Positions 12,001-27,000 of a stretch of DNA of 64,000 nt are shown here, piece after piece (the first letter of the stretch is position 1; each line of letters starts with the position of its first letter). Position numbers and translations under genes: made by a program. The notes beneath the pieces were generated by a model. It saw only the letters and a list, made by a program, of their open reading frames with translations, had not been told where the DNA came from and searched no databases. Source of the DNA: Pteria penguin (lineage: Eukaryota > Mollusca > Bivalvia > Pterioida > Pteriidae); contig CM068592.1 of assembly GCA_035048485.1 (NCBI GenBank), positions 36,030,001 through 36,094,000 on the forward strand. Direction: 5' to 3'.

Positions 12001-15000
12001 GGAGTACAAATGTACCTGAAGAGAATAGCCTACTAATATGGTGGCAGTGGCCAGGGTCAAATCATAAAGAGAACTGGAGTACAAATATACCTGAAGAGAA
12101 TAGCCTACTAATATGGTGGTAGTGGCCAGGGTCAAATTATAAAGAGAACTGGAGTACAAATATACCAGAAGAGAATGAGGGTTTTTTAATGTAAAACCCC
12201 TGTTTATGAGAAATTTATACTTACCAGCATCTATAACTATTTGCAATATACTCGAACTCCTACGGTCATGTCCGAATAGTTTTCGTACGAATAGACTACA
12301 TAGTCTACGCACGAGTTACCTTCCCTAAACATGCTCTTCAGTTTATATGAGGATAAAGAACCTCCTATTACTAACAAACATTAGTGGGGAGGCGGGAAGG
12401 GTTATGCTGGTAAGTATAAATTTCTCATAAACAGGGGTTTTACATTAAAAAACCCTCAGTTTATATCAAAATTTATACTTACCAGCATCTATAACTATTT
12501 GCAAAAGCCAGAATTTTAAGCTTTACACCAGGAGGAGGGTAATGTTAAAAAGTCTTTAAATAAAGAAATAACACTCACCCAATCTAGTGTCTTATATTTT
12601 GATTCTTTTTCCTCCTTTTTGCCCAATCCACAGTCTCTAGAAGAGATGCTCTAGCAAACTTATCTTCATTCCACACCACATCTTTCATGTAAAAAGATGT
12701 AAATGTTGTTTCAGAAGCCCAGTGTGCTGCTTGCAAAATGTCTTTAATCGATGCACCGTTGAATAATGCCCAAGAGGATGATAAACGTCTAGTATCATGG
12801 GCTCTCACATTTGATAGAGTTTGATTAGGCATGTTCTCATAAACAAAACGTATAAGAGACACAATCCATCTTGATATTGTTGATTTTGCAGCTGCTTTAT
12901 TTAAGCCCTTTTGATAAGTGATGAATAAATTGAGAACTTGTGATCTTGGAATCTTAGTTCTTTCAATATAGAGTTTTAAAGCCCTGCATGGACATAGGAG
13001 AAGATCCTCAGAGTCTGTTGCATAAGAACTAAAATCCGGAATAAAATAAGGTTTCCATGCCTTTCCAATTCGTTGTGTTTTAGCGAGAAACTTTAAGTTA
13101 GGAAGTAATCTCACTCCATGCTTGTCAAATCTCATGTTTTCTTTATCAATCGATAAAGCATGTAATTCACTAACTCGAGAAGCTGTAGCAAGCGCAAGTA
13201 AAAATACTGTTTTCTAAGTTAGGTATTTTAATTCACAAGATGACATTGGCTCAAAAGGATAACAAGTTAAAGCCATGAGAACTGACGGCAAGTCCCAATT
13301 TGGAATTAGCGGCCTGACGCTAGGACTGCTATTAAATATTCCTTTAATAAGATTTGATAAAGTTTTATCCTGACTTACAGAGAACTCGTGTTTTCCTTTA
13401 TGTATTGATGCAATCGCAGATCTATATCCTGAAATAGTTGTTGCTTTTACATCCCTTTGTTCATGTAGATACACAAAAAAGTCCGCAATATTCCCTATAG
13501 AGGCAAAAGAGGGATTGACAGATTGTTGGTCACACCAATTTCTGTAGATCGCCAATCTAGCATCATACAGCTTTCTTGTGGATGGTCTTTTGGCTTTAGC
13601 GATATATTCTTTAGCTTTTTTAGAAATTCTTTTTGCAGATACTTGTGACTTGATATTTTCCAAGCTACCAGATTTAGACTTTCTGGATTTTTGTGTACTA
13701 TTTGTCCTCTTTGCTGACTTAACATTTTTTGAGTTATTGGTAGTTTTCTGGGGAAGTCTATTAGTAACGACAGAAGATTCGGGTACCAGGATTGTCTTGG
13801 AGCTAATGGTGCTATTAGAATCAATACACACTCTTCTGTTCGAACTTTCCTCAAGACTTGCGGTATCAAAATCGGTGGTGGATATGCATATGCATAAAGA
13901 TTTATCCAACTGACACTCAGAGCATCGGTTGCCCATGCTTCTCTGTCTGGGTAAGGGGAGCAATACACTTGGAGCTTCTTGTTCTCCTTCGTTGCAAACA
14001 AATCTATGTTTGGTTGAGTGAAGACTTGAAACACAATTTTTACTATGTGCGAGTCCAAGCTCCACTCTGTTATCCTTATTGTTATTCCTCGAGAGAGATT
14101 GTCTGCTAATATATTGCGTTTCCCTGGTATGTGAGCTGCCTGAATCGAAATATTGCAGTCCCTCGCCCACTGAAGGATCTCCCATGTCAGAGAGCATAGT
14201 TGTAACGACCTTGTCCCCCCTTGTTTGTTCATGTATGCCACTACAGTTGAGTTGTCGCACCTCAACAGTATCCTTTTGCCTATCAAAAGATGCTGAAATT
14301 GTTGGACAGCAATTTGAATGGCCTTCATTTCTAGCCAATTTATGTGATTTTTCTTTTGAAGAGGACTCCATGTGCCTGAAATTTGATGGTTGTTCATATG
14401 TGCACCCCAGCCCGTTAGTGACGCATCCGTCCAAATAACTATGGGCTGAGGGAGATGCAATGGTTTCCCTATTAATAAATTGTTCTGGTTCAGCCACCAT
14501 TTGAGATGTTGTATAAGAGAATCCTTGACTGGGATTGGTTGTAGTAAACTGTCCTTGTGGGGGCTCCAAAAACAAAGGACATAAAATTGAATAGGGCGCA
14601 TATGTAAGCGAGCCCAAGGTACAAGGTCTATACATGAAGTCATCAGACCTAAAAGACGTAAAAATCTCTGTGCTGGATGCTGAGGCTGAGATACTATGAT
14701 TTTGACCTCCTCCATTAGATTGATGCATCTCTCCCAAGATGGATAAATCATCCCTTTGTTGAGATTGAATATTGATCCCAGATACTGGATAATCTGTTTG
14801 GGTTCCAACTGAGACTTGGAGAAATTCACAATTAGTCCTAAATGTTCTATCGATTCCAAGACAATATTTCTCTGGACTGATAACAGTTTTTGGCATTGAT
14901 TTTTTATCAGCCAATCGTCTAAATACATGTAGATTTGAATCTGATGAGCTCTGAGATAACTTCCTACGACAGACATCAGTTTTGTGAAGATCCTTGGTGC

Positions 15001-18000
15001 TGTCGCCAAGCCGAAGGGCATTGCCCTGAACTGATAATGCTTTCCTTGAATACAAAATCGGAGATATTGTCTGTAATGAGGATGAACTGCTAGATGCAGG
15101 TAGGCATCCTTTAAATCTAGAGATAGACCCCAATCTCCTTTTTCCATTGCACAAATAATGGATCTCAGAGTCTCCATTTTGAAGCGAGGCACAACGAGAT
15201 GTGAATTTAGTTCCCTTAGATTTAATATTGGGCGCAGGCCCCCGTCTTTTTTGGGAACTAAGAAAAAAGTGTTGTAAAAACCTAGACCTTCCTGGCCTTT
15301 TGGAACATATTCTATGGCATTCTTTTCTAACAAGTTTTGAACCTCTTCTAATATATACAAAAGATTTTGATTGTTCACATTTTTTGTGATTTTCACTCCG
15401 CTTCTTGGCGGATGATTTGTAAACTGAAGTTTTAGTCCTTCTTGTACTAAACTTATAATCCAATTGTCGTTGGTTATCCGTTTCCACGACTGCACAAAAT
15501 GAATCAATCTTCCTCCTACCTGGAGAGTTTCCTGACTTGTACTGGTATGATAATCTATTTGGGGGGACGAAACCCCAATTGATGGCCCTTACTCTTATCA
15601 AGCGAGCTTCCATCATCTTTTTTGGTCATCTTATTTGAAGCCTGTGATTTCTTGTGGTTTGATTTTAATCCTTGACCTTTTTTGAAGAATTTTGAGGCTG
15701 GAGCCTCTTCTTGGTCATTGGCTTTTCTTTTTGAACTTGATGCAGTGCTAACAGGCTTGGGACTTCTCAAATGTTGTGTTTCTTTGGCATCCCTTATGTT
15801 CTCAGCACTTGAATGAAGTGTTTCAAAAAATTTTCCGAGAAACATATCTGAGCCGATAGTGGACATTTTATGTAATTTCGACTCTGTTGCCCTGTTTTTA
15901 AAAGCCATATCTTGAAGATGTAAGCTTCTTCTGGCACCAACACTGCCCACAATAATTCTTGATGTTGCATCAGCCATAGAATTGAAAACTTGCATCAATG
16001 CTTGTAGCGCTTCGGTTTTGTCTTCATCAGAGACAACTTTGTCAATATATGAAGTGATCATTGATCCATATGAAATTTCTCGGAGAAGGAGACGAGCTGC
16101 TAAGTCAATTTTACGCAACTCTAAATTTCGAGATACATTTTGTTTATTTCGAAATTTGAAATTTTTCTCAGCAGTTGTATTCCTGTTTCCAGGCTGCCCC
16201 ATGATTCCCTCTTCAATATTATCATCCAAATGAGGGGTCTTACAGAATTTATTGAAATGTTCAGTTGAGATGGAATATTTCATATCATCCTTAGCTTTAA
16301 AAGCTCTAATTTTACCCTTTGTCTGCCATTCATTATCGACCTCAAGTAAAGACTGAATAGCAAAGCCATCCAAGGGCATTTTATGTTTCTGTTGAGGTTT
16401 TGATGACATAAGTCTATTAGAGACATAAGAGACAAAACCTTGGTTGTTGTTCCCATCTGAAAGATTTATGTTGAGTTCCTTGGCTACTTTATTCATAAAG
16501 CTTTGCCAATCTCTAGATGTGTGTACATCATCACTTGAAAGAACTGAGCACGAATCGTTATCCAGATCATTCGGATCAGAGTGAACTACGGACTGATGGT
16601 CAGAGACAAAGTCATAATTTGTATCTGTGATATCCAAAATATCATCTGCATGTGACTCGTCGTCAGAAAAAGATGAAGAAGAAGGTTGAAGTCTACTGTA
16701 TCTTTTCTTAGCTCTAGAATTTTCCGTGTTGTCTGGCTTTTGGGAAGAAACAGTTTGAGTGACTCCAACGGAATTGTTTGCAGCATTAACATCAGAGCTC
16801 TTGTTGCTAATCATATCCTGTATGCGTTTATCAATGAGAGAATTGAAAAACTGCTCATTCAAAAGGGATGGATTTAAATTAAATCCATATGGCATGCATG
16901 GATAGCTGTTCCCCATATAGGAAACTTGAGGGAATGTATTTCCCATAGAGGAAATCTGATTTGTGTTGATGACATTTCCCATAGGGGAAATTTGATCTTG
17001 ATTCGTAATATTTCCCATAGAGGAAATTTGAGTGGAATTAGTAATATTTCCCAAAGAGGAAATTGGTTCGCTCCGAGATTCCTCTGATTCCGTCGGCGAA
17101 GTAATAGTTGCCGATCTATTACTGTCCTTGGATATGGCTTTATCCACCATTTTTCGATAGGATGTCCATCTGTCGGACCCCCATTCCTTGCAAATGTCGC
17201 ACGGAAACTCCTCCGTGCATAGACGATGTCGGAAACAGTCCTCGTGACTATCGAGAACGTTCATGTCTCGCGAACATTTTCTGCAAGATTTGAAGTTGTC
17301 ACTCATCCTGAACGGTATAAAAACGTTCTAGAGCACTTACACTTCCAAAATAAGATAATGATTGTCCTAATAAAGATTGATTTACGACCGTAGGTATCGA
17401 AAATAAACTTGACGAAAAAAATATCCGTCAATATGGCAGCATGTCCGAATATAAACTGAAGAGCATGTTTAGGGAAGGTAACTCGTGCGTAGACTATGTA
17501 GTCTATTCGTACGAAAACTATTCGGACATGACCGTAGGAGTTCGAGTATATTGCAAATAGTTATAGATGCTGGTAAGTATAAATTTTGATATAAACTAGC
17601 CTACTAATATGGTGGCAGTGGCCAGGGTCAAATCATAAAGAGAACTGGAAGACAAATGTACCTGAAGAGAATGGCCTACTAATATGGTGGCAGTGGCCAG
17701 GGTCAAATCATAAAGAGAACTGGAAGACAAATGTACCTGAAGAGAATGGCCTACTAATATGGTGGTAGTGGCCAGGGTCAAATCATAAAGAGAACTGGAA
17801 GACAAATGTACCTGAAGAGAATGGCCTACTAATATGGTGGCAGTGGCCAGGGTCAAATCATAAAGAGAACTGGAAGACAAATGTACCTGAAGAGAATGGC
17901 CTACTAATATGGTGGTAGTGGCCAGGGTCAAATCATAAAGAGAACTGGAAGACAAATGTACCTGAAGAGAATAGCCTACTAATATGGTGGTAGTGGCCAG

Positions 18001-21000
18001 GGTCAAATCATAAAGAGAACTGGAAGACAAATGTACCTGAAGAGAATAGCCTACTAATATGGTGGTAGTGGCCAGGGTCAAATCATAAAGAGAACTGGAA
18101 GACAAATGTACCTGAAGAGACTAGCCTACTAATATGGTGGTAGTGGCCAGGGTCAAATCATAAAGAGAACTGGAAGACAAATGTACCTGAAGAGAATAGC
18201 CTACTAATATGGTGGTAGTGGCCAGGGTCAAATCATAAAGAGAACTGGAAGACAAATGTACCTGAAGAGAATAGCCTACTAATATGGTGGTAGTGGCCAG
18301 GGTCAAATCATAAAGAGAACTGGAAGACAAATGTACCTGAAGAGAATGGCCTACTAATATGGTGGCAGTGGCCAGGGTCAAATCATAAAGAGAACTGGAA
18401 GACAAATGTACCTGAAGAGAATGGCCTACTAATATGGTGGTAGTGGCCAGGGTCAAATCATAAAGAGAACTGGAAGACAAATGTACCTGAAGAGAATGGC
18501 CTACTAATATGGTGGTAGTGGCCAGGGTCAAATCATAAAGAGAACTGGAAGACAAATGTACCTGAAGAGAATAGCCTATTAATATGGTGGTAGTGGCCAG
18601 GGTCAAATCATAAAGAGAACTGGAAGACAAATGTACCTGAAGAGAATAGCCTACTAATATGGTGGTAGTGGCCAGGGTCAAATCATAAAGAGAACTGGAA
18701 GACAAATGTACCTGAAAAGAATAGCCTACTAATATGGTGGCAGTGGCCAGGGTCAAATCATAAAGAGAACTGGAAGACAAATGTACCTGAAGAGAATGGC
18801 CTACTAATATGGTGGTAGTGGCCAGGGTCAAATCATAAAGAGAACTGGAAGACAAATGTACCTGAAGAGAATAGTCTACTAATATGGTGGTAGTGGCCAG
18901 GGTCAAATCATAAAGAGAACTGGAGTACAAATATACCTGAAGAGAATGGCCTACTTTTCGCAGGTAAACTAATAGCTTATTTTCTCACTTCAGCCAAGCA
19001 GTTACTGAGACCAGATTAGAAATAAATAGTCCATAACTTACTTGCACACCATCCCAAACAAAGATCATTGTATTATCCTGTACATTCAAATCACTAAGGA
19101 CCTTGTTGTTGTCCACTGTAAATAGAAAGAGGGAAATTATGTCTTTCTGAAAAAGCAAAATATAAGAGCTTATATCAGCTATAGAATTACATACAAGAGT
19201 ATTCTTCAAATAACTCATATCTCAACGAGAGGTAAAGCTGATAGGAAACAAAAATTTCAAAAACTACATGTGAACATGAGCAATGTCAGGCATCCTCTAG
19301 CACAGCAGCAAAATCCATGGTTCTTAATTGACCTTGACCTTAGACCTTTTCACCCCATAATCATTAGGGATCTTCCTCTCATTATACTTAAGGTATAAGT
19401 GAAATGAACCTAATAGGGCCAAAATTGATACTTCTTGAGTGTTTACAAGGTTTAGTTACAGACATATGCAAGCATGCACCCACCCGGGCATGCATCCATA
19501 CATAAACGGTACTATTACTGTATCCTCCCTGCAATGCTGTTGCAAGGGGATAATAAAGACAAGTTACCATGTGCTTGAGGTATACAGGAATACAAATAGT
19601 TATATTTTATCAACTTTCACTTTCATTTAACAGACCTACCAGCATGCTTCACTGCATTCCTGTATCAATGCCATGCATATTTAGACATTTAGCAATTGGA
19701 CTAATAATTCAGCAACATAAAAGTGTTGAATGGTAAAGAAAAATAAAATACCAAGAGAAAACAATAGCCCTTCACTAGGTACCCTGGTAATCTATCTATC
19801 TTGCCCTCAACCTGATAAACAATAGCCCTTCACTAGGTACCCTGGTAATCTATCTAACTTGCCCTCAACCTGATTAACAATAGCCCCTCACCAGGTACCC
19901 TGGTAATCTATCTATCTTGCCCTCAACCTGATTAACAATAGCCCTTCACTAGGTACCCTGGTAATCTATCTATCTTGCCCTCAACCTGATTAACAATAGC
20001 CCTTCACCAGGTACCCTGGTAATCTATCTATCTTGCCCTCAACCTGATTAACAATAGCCCTTCACTAGGTACCCTGGTAATCTATCTATCTTGCCCTCAA
20101 CCTGATTAACAATAGCCCTTCACTAGGTACCCTGGTAATCTATCTATCTTGCCCTCAACCTGATTAACAATAGCCCTTCACTAGGTACCCTGGTAATCTA
20201 TCTATCTTGCCCTCAACCTGATTAACAATAGCCCTTCACTAGGTACCCTGGTAATCTACCTATCTTGCCCTCAACCTGATTAACAATAGCCCTTCACCAG
20301 GTACCCTGGTAATCTATCTATCTTGCCCTCAACCTGATTAACAATAGCCCTTCACCAGGTACCCTGGTAATCTATCTATCTTGCCCTCAACCTGATTAAC
20401 AATAGCCCTTCACCAGATACCCTGGTAATCTATCTATCTTGCCCTCAACCTGATTAACAATAGGCCTTCACCAGGTACCCTGGTAATCTATCTATCTTGC
20501 CCTCAACCTGATTAATAATAGCCCTTCACCAGGTACCCTGGTAATCTATCTATCTTGCCCTCAACCTGATTAACAATAGCCCTTCACCAGGTACCCTGGT
20601 AATCTATCTATCTTGCCCTCAACCTGATTAATAATAGCCCTTCACCAGGTACCCTGGTAGTCTATCTAACTTGCCCTTAACCTGATAAACAATAGCCCTT
20701 CACCAGGTACCCTTGCAATCTATCTATCTTGCCCTCAACCTGATTAATAATAGCCCTTCACCAGGTACCCTGGTAGTCTATCTATCTTGCCCTCAACCTG
20801 ATAAACAATAGCCCTTCTCCAGGTACCCTGGTAGTCTATCTAACTTGCCCTTAACCTGATAATCAACCCAGATTTAACGGAGGTGAGAGGCTATGGTTAG
20901 TTCAAGCACATCACTTTAGAGAACCTACAACCAAAGCTCTCTATTAACACACAATAAAACAGTCTAAATCACTTAATAACCTTATTTCTTCAATCAAGTG

Positions 21001-24000
21001 AATATGCATTGTGTTGGATTAATTTATTTGTGTCATAAAAAGTTATGTAGTGTGCCCTTGGCTTAGGGTGCAGGTGATGCAGGTACAATTCCTCTTGCTT
21101 CCAAAGAAGAAATGAAAGTGGAAGACAACCCTAAGAAAATAAACTATAGACTTATTACCTGAGATTTCATCATACAAATGGAATCCAGCAGGAACTTCCT
21201 TCATTCTATGTAGTACAAAGGGCTCATCTACCAGCTCCCCTCCAAGCTAAAATCAAAAACATTAGATCACTTTGAAAAGTACTCAGACGGCTCTGTTGTG
21301 ACACAACCTTTACAAATAATGCTGTCCTAACGAGACAAATACCCTCTGTGGCAACAAAGCTGAAACATGCAATAATTCATCCCAAGATCTATCACTGGTA
21401 AAAGTGTAATGGATGTCCCACTTGTATATTTTGAGAAACTTGCAAAACAGACATACAGACAGATTGGGTGAATCCTACATACTCCCAAAACTTACATTGC
21501 AGGGGTATAATTACATTTTTAATCACTGCAGAATATATAATCTTGCATGTGTAAGCACTCAGATATAACAGTCTTCAATTGTTACATCTACAGATATAAA
21601 TGTATATATTTTGATAACAAACATTTTTACCTCCATGATTGCTATTTTCAGGTCCTCTACCGTTTTCCGTCTGTCGATAGCTAGTTCTAAGAAGCTACTT
21701 TGATAATCCTTGGGATGCAGAGCACCATTATTGAACTGGAACCACTGATGAAAATGAATCTGCAGACTTATTCTATTAATGGTAAGATCATATTCCTTCC
21801 TGAAACAAAGGGGTAAAATGAATTATGATTTTAAAGATTTATCTAACCATTCAATCTTGAGCAAGCAATTTGGTATAATTGCATTATATAGGACCCATAA
21901 TGGTATATCAAGTTAAATGCTTTTTCACTGCCTCAAGTTAGAATCCAGGAGCGAGTTTTACTAAAAGTCATAATATTAGACGTAAACATACACTTTATGA
22001 CTAAAACTATGTGTATGTAAGTTGCGTTTTACTAAAAGATGTAAGTCCACTCGTAAATGTACATAGACGTAGTGTCAGTCATAAGCTACAACTGGATTTT
22101 TTCAACAAGCAGTCGGAAAATTTCTAGCAATGGTAAATCAATATTGCGTATTATTTACATTCACTTTTGAATTTATTGTCATCTGTTAAAAAGGAAAACA
22201 AGATGAAGAAAACAAAAAAGCCAACCTAGAAATGTAACAGCCGAAATGGGGGTGTTGGCAGATGAATTCCATGAATGCCCCATCGGCAACAAAGTCGAAA
22301 ACAGCTATTTTAGTATAAATGTCAAGGTCACTGACTTCGGTTTTATTTGAAAGGGTTTCATCAGCTGAGTATGAATGCAAAATATAAAGGTTTTATCTCT
22401 TATGGTTCAAAAGTTATAGCTGTCTTTATTTCGACTTTAAATTTTCTCGATACAAGAAAAACTTTCCGACTGGATGTAGAGTTTTGGAGGTAAAACAGCT
22501 TTAATTTCTGAAATGATTATTGACAGAAAGTGCGTGATTCCTCTCATAATGCCTTTTCAGCTAGCTTCTCAAGATCGAACAGTAACGTCATTTTATCTAA
22601 GCTAGTGGCTAGTGAGAGTTATAGTGATGCAATAATTTTATGTTCTGCGTAAATCCTTTGATTGACGTTGCTCACAACGTCATGCCAATGTCACCAACTG
22701 TACTAGTTGGGCTGTGACGTGATGTTGGCACTCTAAGGGTTAATTACACAATCTCTTATAACTCCCTTATGTCGTTTGTTGTCTTATGTGTTTAACAGTG
22801 ACCCTTTGTCTCGAAAAACACCCTCTGTCCTTAAGGCACCTTCACTTCTGTTCTGAATTAAGCATAAAACAGCCTCCATTGTACTTACATGCAAAGCTAT
22901 GTCTGCTACTAGGTACACCTAAGTTTACGTGTAAATCTACGCATAATGGTAAGTTACAATGTTTAGTAAAATGCAAAATACTCGTAAGTTATGTTTACGA
23001 CTACGTCTACGTTTGGGCTTATGACCTTTAGTAAAACTTGGTCTGGAATATTTTGAATGTTGATTAATGCCTATAAAATGGAATGTAATCAAGGAATGTT
23101 ACAATAGTACATGTACTAGATACAGTAGGGACTACCAAATTTTCAAATACAAGGTTAGGTAACATGAAAATACCATTAAAGAAAATTTTACAATGAAAAA
23201 TTACCTCATCAATTTCAGTTCCTCATTTTCTGCTAATACTTCTGTGATCAAGTCATCTGGTATCTGATAGGACGGATTGCACTGTGCTGATAATACGTAT
23301 ATAAATCTTATGTAATCATATCTTTGATAAGACACCAATGTTATATCAAAATCCTAAAACTAAGTGGTACATGTAATCATTCATACACACATAACATGAA
23401 CATACCGAGATAAGAATTACCAGATGATACAATATAAGTGAAACAGTGATGTTAACTCAAAAACCCTGACAGATGAAATTTACATTATGTAATGAAATGA
23501 ATTATAGAATAGAAACGTCACGGTTACCCTGTAGTAACACACTTTAAATGTCACTGACAAAATTTACAGTTTAAAAGTATTACAGATATTGGGAAAAAAA
23601 AATATTTTATTGCTATAGGGTAAACTGTCAGTTTTCAATGTTTTAAGCAGCAATTATAGAGCTCAACATATCTCATTTTTTTAATATCCTACAAGGATCT
23701 TAACACAAATCCAAACAACCCACCTTCTACAGGTCTGTATAGATCTGCCTTTCGATAAAACAACATGTAAGCACTAGATTTTCCTGAGAATGTTTTCTGA
23801 ATTTCCTCTTCTCTGATTGGATGAATTCTTACATCATCAAAGCTGTACCAGCATTGACCAGTATCAGGGGAAGGAGAATGGTTACTGAAAATGATATGTA
23901 ATACACAACAGTAGTTACAATACGGTTCTGAAACAGGGGCATCCAATACACAAAAACATTTTTATATATTAATGTTATCTTGAAGTTCAATCTTGACAAG

Positions 24001-27000
24001 ATAAATTCTAATCCAAGTTATCAATGGAGGACAAAAGTTTTTTGATAGTCAGAAAGCAAATTACTTAGAGGATTTTTCATTGTCTGTCGTCCTATCTGTC
24101 TTTTAGATGAGACAGTCCAAAACAAAAACATGTACTACAGTCAATAACTTACAATGCCATGCACTATGCAAGTACCTTCACCATGGCAATGTAACCATCT
24201 TGGTATGGTGTTAAACTGAGGGATCACCAGATCCAACTTTAATGACGCCCATTATGTAGTTTCAATGTGACGTCACAGTTTAATTCATGTTTGACGGTCC
24301 ATTTACTTATGACTTCATAATGAAAAAGGGTGCCAAAAGATGTGATGTCATGGCATTTGACGATCAGACAATAAAGTACAATGCCACATACCTTTGACTA
24401 GGTGTGGTGACTGAAGCTACGTTAGTACTCTGTCCTGAAGGATCACCACTACCGTCTCTGGGTTTACCATACTGTCTCAAACACACCAGGTTACTGGAGA
24501 GTTCCACCACAAACTTATCATTATATTTCTGAAGAAACTGTATAGAGAATATAAATAGCCAAGTTTAAGTGATGCTATTACAATGCTTACATTGACCATA
24601 AACAAACATGTATATCTTGCTTGCTAGATCATTCTTTTGTTTTCTGCTGTTTCCAATGTTTTTCACCTTTCATTATAGAGGAGCTACCTATGTCTCAAAT
24701 CAAGAACTGCTACCAAACACAGACATAACTTTTAAGGAGAAGGTAATAATGCCATATATATTCTACTCCCAAGATGTACAATCAGTTTCAATATTACAAA
24801 TAGGCTTACAAATCATTCTATTGCAATGTCAAGGTTTTGAGAGTCTATATGTGTAAATATGTTTTTAATAAATAATATACCTTAATAATTGGTCCATACT
24901 GTTTTTTAAATCGTTTGTTCCATGAAACACCAGTCTGTTTACTGATTTCCTGTAATACAAACAGAAAGGTCATCTAGTAGTTTAAAACATTATCGAAATA
25001 GTACAACTTCAAAATTTTCAGATGCATTTTTAAAACATGTTCAATTAGTAAAAAACTATGTATGAAAAATGAAAGGAAGGTCAAAATAACATGTATTAAA
25101 CAGATAGGACATTTCATTGATAGATAATATCTTAAATGCTAGAGATTCAGTTTTCAGAGTAAATTTTCAGGATTTTTCAAGTACTAGAAATTTTCATTTC
25201 TGAATTTTGGTCTAAGACTTAAATGGGCAAATCAGTTTCATTCTATGATTACTTCATTTTGATTAAAGTCATTAATAAAATAAAAATAACAGTCCTGGGA
25301 ACAAGTGCCTTGTGAAAACAGAATGTCACCCAATATACACTTAATTCTTCCTTACTTTCAACAAAAGAAACATAAATGAAATCATTTTCCAGATCATCAC
25401 TCAGACTGGTAGATTTTTGTTGCTTCTTATGATTAAGTAACATGACTACATAGGGAAAGAGTAAACTTTATTTAGATTCCAGAAAAGCTAACAGCTTAAA
25501 AGGAAGACAAGTAATTTCAGAGAATTGTGGTCTCCCGCTTTCTGGGTTCTATCAATATGGGTGCAGTGAGCTGTGACATATTGTCATGGTTGAGCATTTC
25601 TACAGACACACATTCCAAATATGAAGGCTTTACGTCTTACAGTGAAAAAGTTACATTGAAGTAGGTCAAAGGTCATGGTCAAGGTCACATGATAAAAAAT
25701 TCTGGTACCAATGGAAAGGTATTGCAATTAGGGACATACATGCCAAATATGAAGGCCCTACGTCTCACTGTTAAAAAGTTACATTGAAGTAGGTCAAAGG
25801 TCACAGTCAAGGTCACAGAAAGGTATTGCAATTAAGGACACACATGCCAAATATGAAAAACCTATGTCTTACGGTTAAAAAGTTATGACTTAGGTTAAAG
25901 TTTTTGTGACAGACAAACAGACAGACAGACAGATGAAATTTAATGTTCCCACGCTTTCATGAAAAGTGGGGGACAAAAAAGGCTGATCGACCATTATTGA
26001 AAGATTTGGTATATCTAATTTCAATATTTAAAGGAACATAGTACGAGACTGAAAAATTTTAGAATGAAAAGGATAAATTACGACAATATCTTATTTTTCC
26101 TTTATTACATAAATTATAAACTTTGTGTTAATTGCAAAATTTAAAACTAGCATCCCTAATTGTTTTCGTAGAATAAAGGTAAATGAGTCGAATTAAATTC
26201 AGTTGGTATCAATTCCCCAAATAAGGCAATGCTCCGCCTACAATCATGCGTGTGCGCAGATATTCACTGTAGAAAACAGCGAAAATGGTTCACATGGAGG
26301 AATACGAGCACAAGAAAAACAAAAGTGTGGTAGAAAATAACTTAACACAGACTCAAAGGCCAAAAAAAGAAAAGTGGAACAAATGTTAGAATCGGGTAAA
26401 GTTCGAGTTTCATTGTCACGTGATTTCCTCTGACCGACCTCATCAATATTCAAGGAGTTGGCCTGGTTATGTTGCAAATTTAAAACGGGCATATCTCGTT
26501 AACGACTTCGTCTTTGGTAACGATACTTTTTACACATCTTAGATAATATATTAGCAATCAATTGCCATTTAAGAAATCCGTTTACATTTTTTATACTTTT
26601 CCTGACTTCAATCGGACCATGCTCCTTTAAGCCATGGTCTATTTGCTTGTTTTGTTTCACAACATCGAGATAATTTCACTGGATTAGTGACAGCATCTGT
26701 CAAATGCTTTACACAGAAATTTAGACCAACAGACCCACCCAAAGCAGTGAGACATCTCTATACTTACCAAAACCTACTGTTATAGCTGATATTGGTTTTT
26801 CTATCTCAACTTAGATTCTTTACACTTATACAACAGACTCACCCAAAGCAGCGAGACATCTTTTACTTGCCAAAACCTACTGTTACAGTGGACCTTGGTT
26901 TTTATTATCTCAAATTAACAACTAGACGCAGATAAAGTACCAGTTGGGCTTCATACCTGGAACACTTCATTCTGGGCCTGATCTACACACATGGATATAA

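Larger units (their letters stand above)
12177..17598 (-). mobile_element. DIRS-type tyrosine-recombinase retrotransposon (5.4 kb)
   Basis: Inverted terminal repeats of about 138 bp (12211-12348 and 17449-17587) flank three ORFs on the minus strand: gag-like, RT/RNase H and tyrosine recombinase. An internal complementary region (12404-12504) is the complement of both element ends joined together, the hallmark of DIRS elements, which replicate through a circle and insert by recombinase. It sits inside a 75-bp unit with no target-site duplication. It lies in USP40 intron 17, in the same orientation as the gene. The gag and RT ORFs are intact; the recombinase has one premature stop, so this copy is probably recent but not autonomous. 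Confidence 0.93.

Noticed and set aside
11074..12312. 412-codon minus-strand ORF of 25-residue repeats as a protein gene
   Set aside because: It is the 75-bp array read in one frame. Near-identity of units explains the lack of stops, and it runs into the DIRS terminal repeat.
13214..15616. 800-codon ORF as a separate protein
   Set aside because: Only its last part is meaningful (recombinase N-terminus). The rest is a shadow of the RT ORF in another frame.
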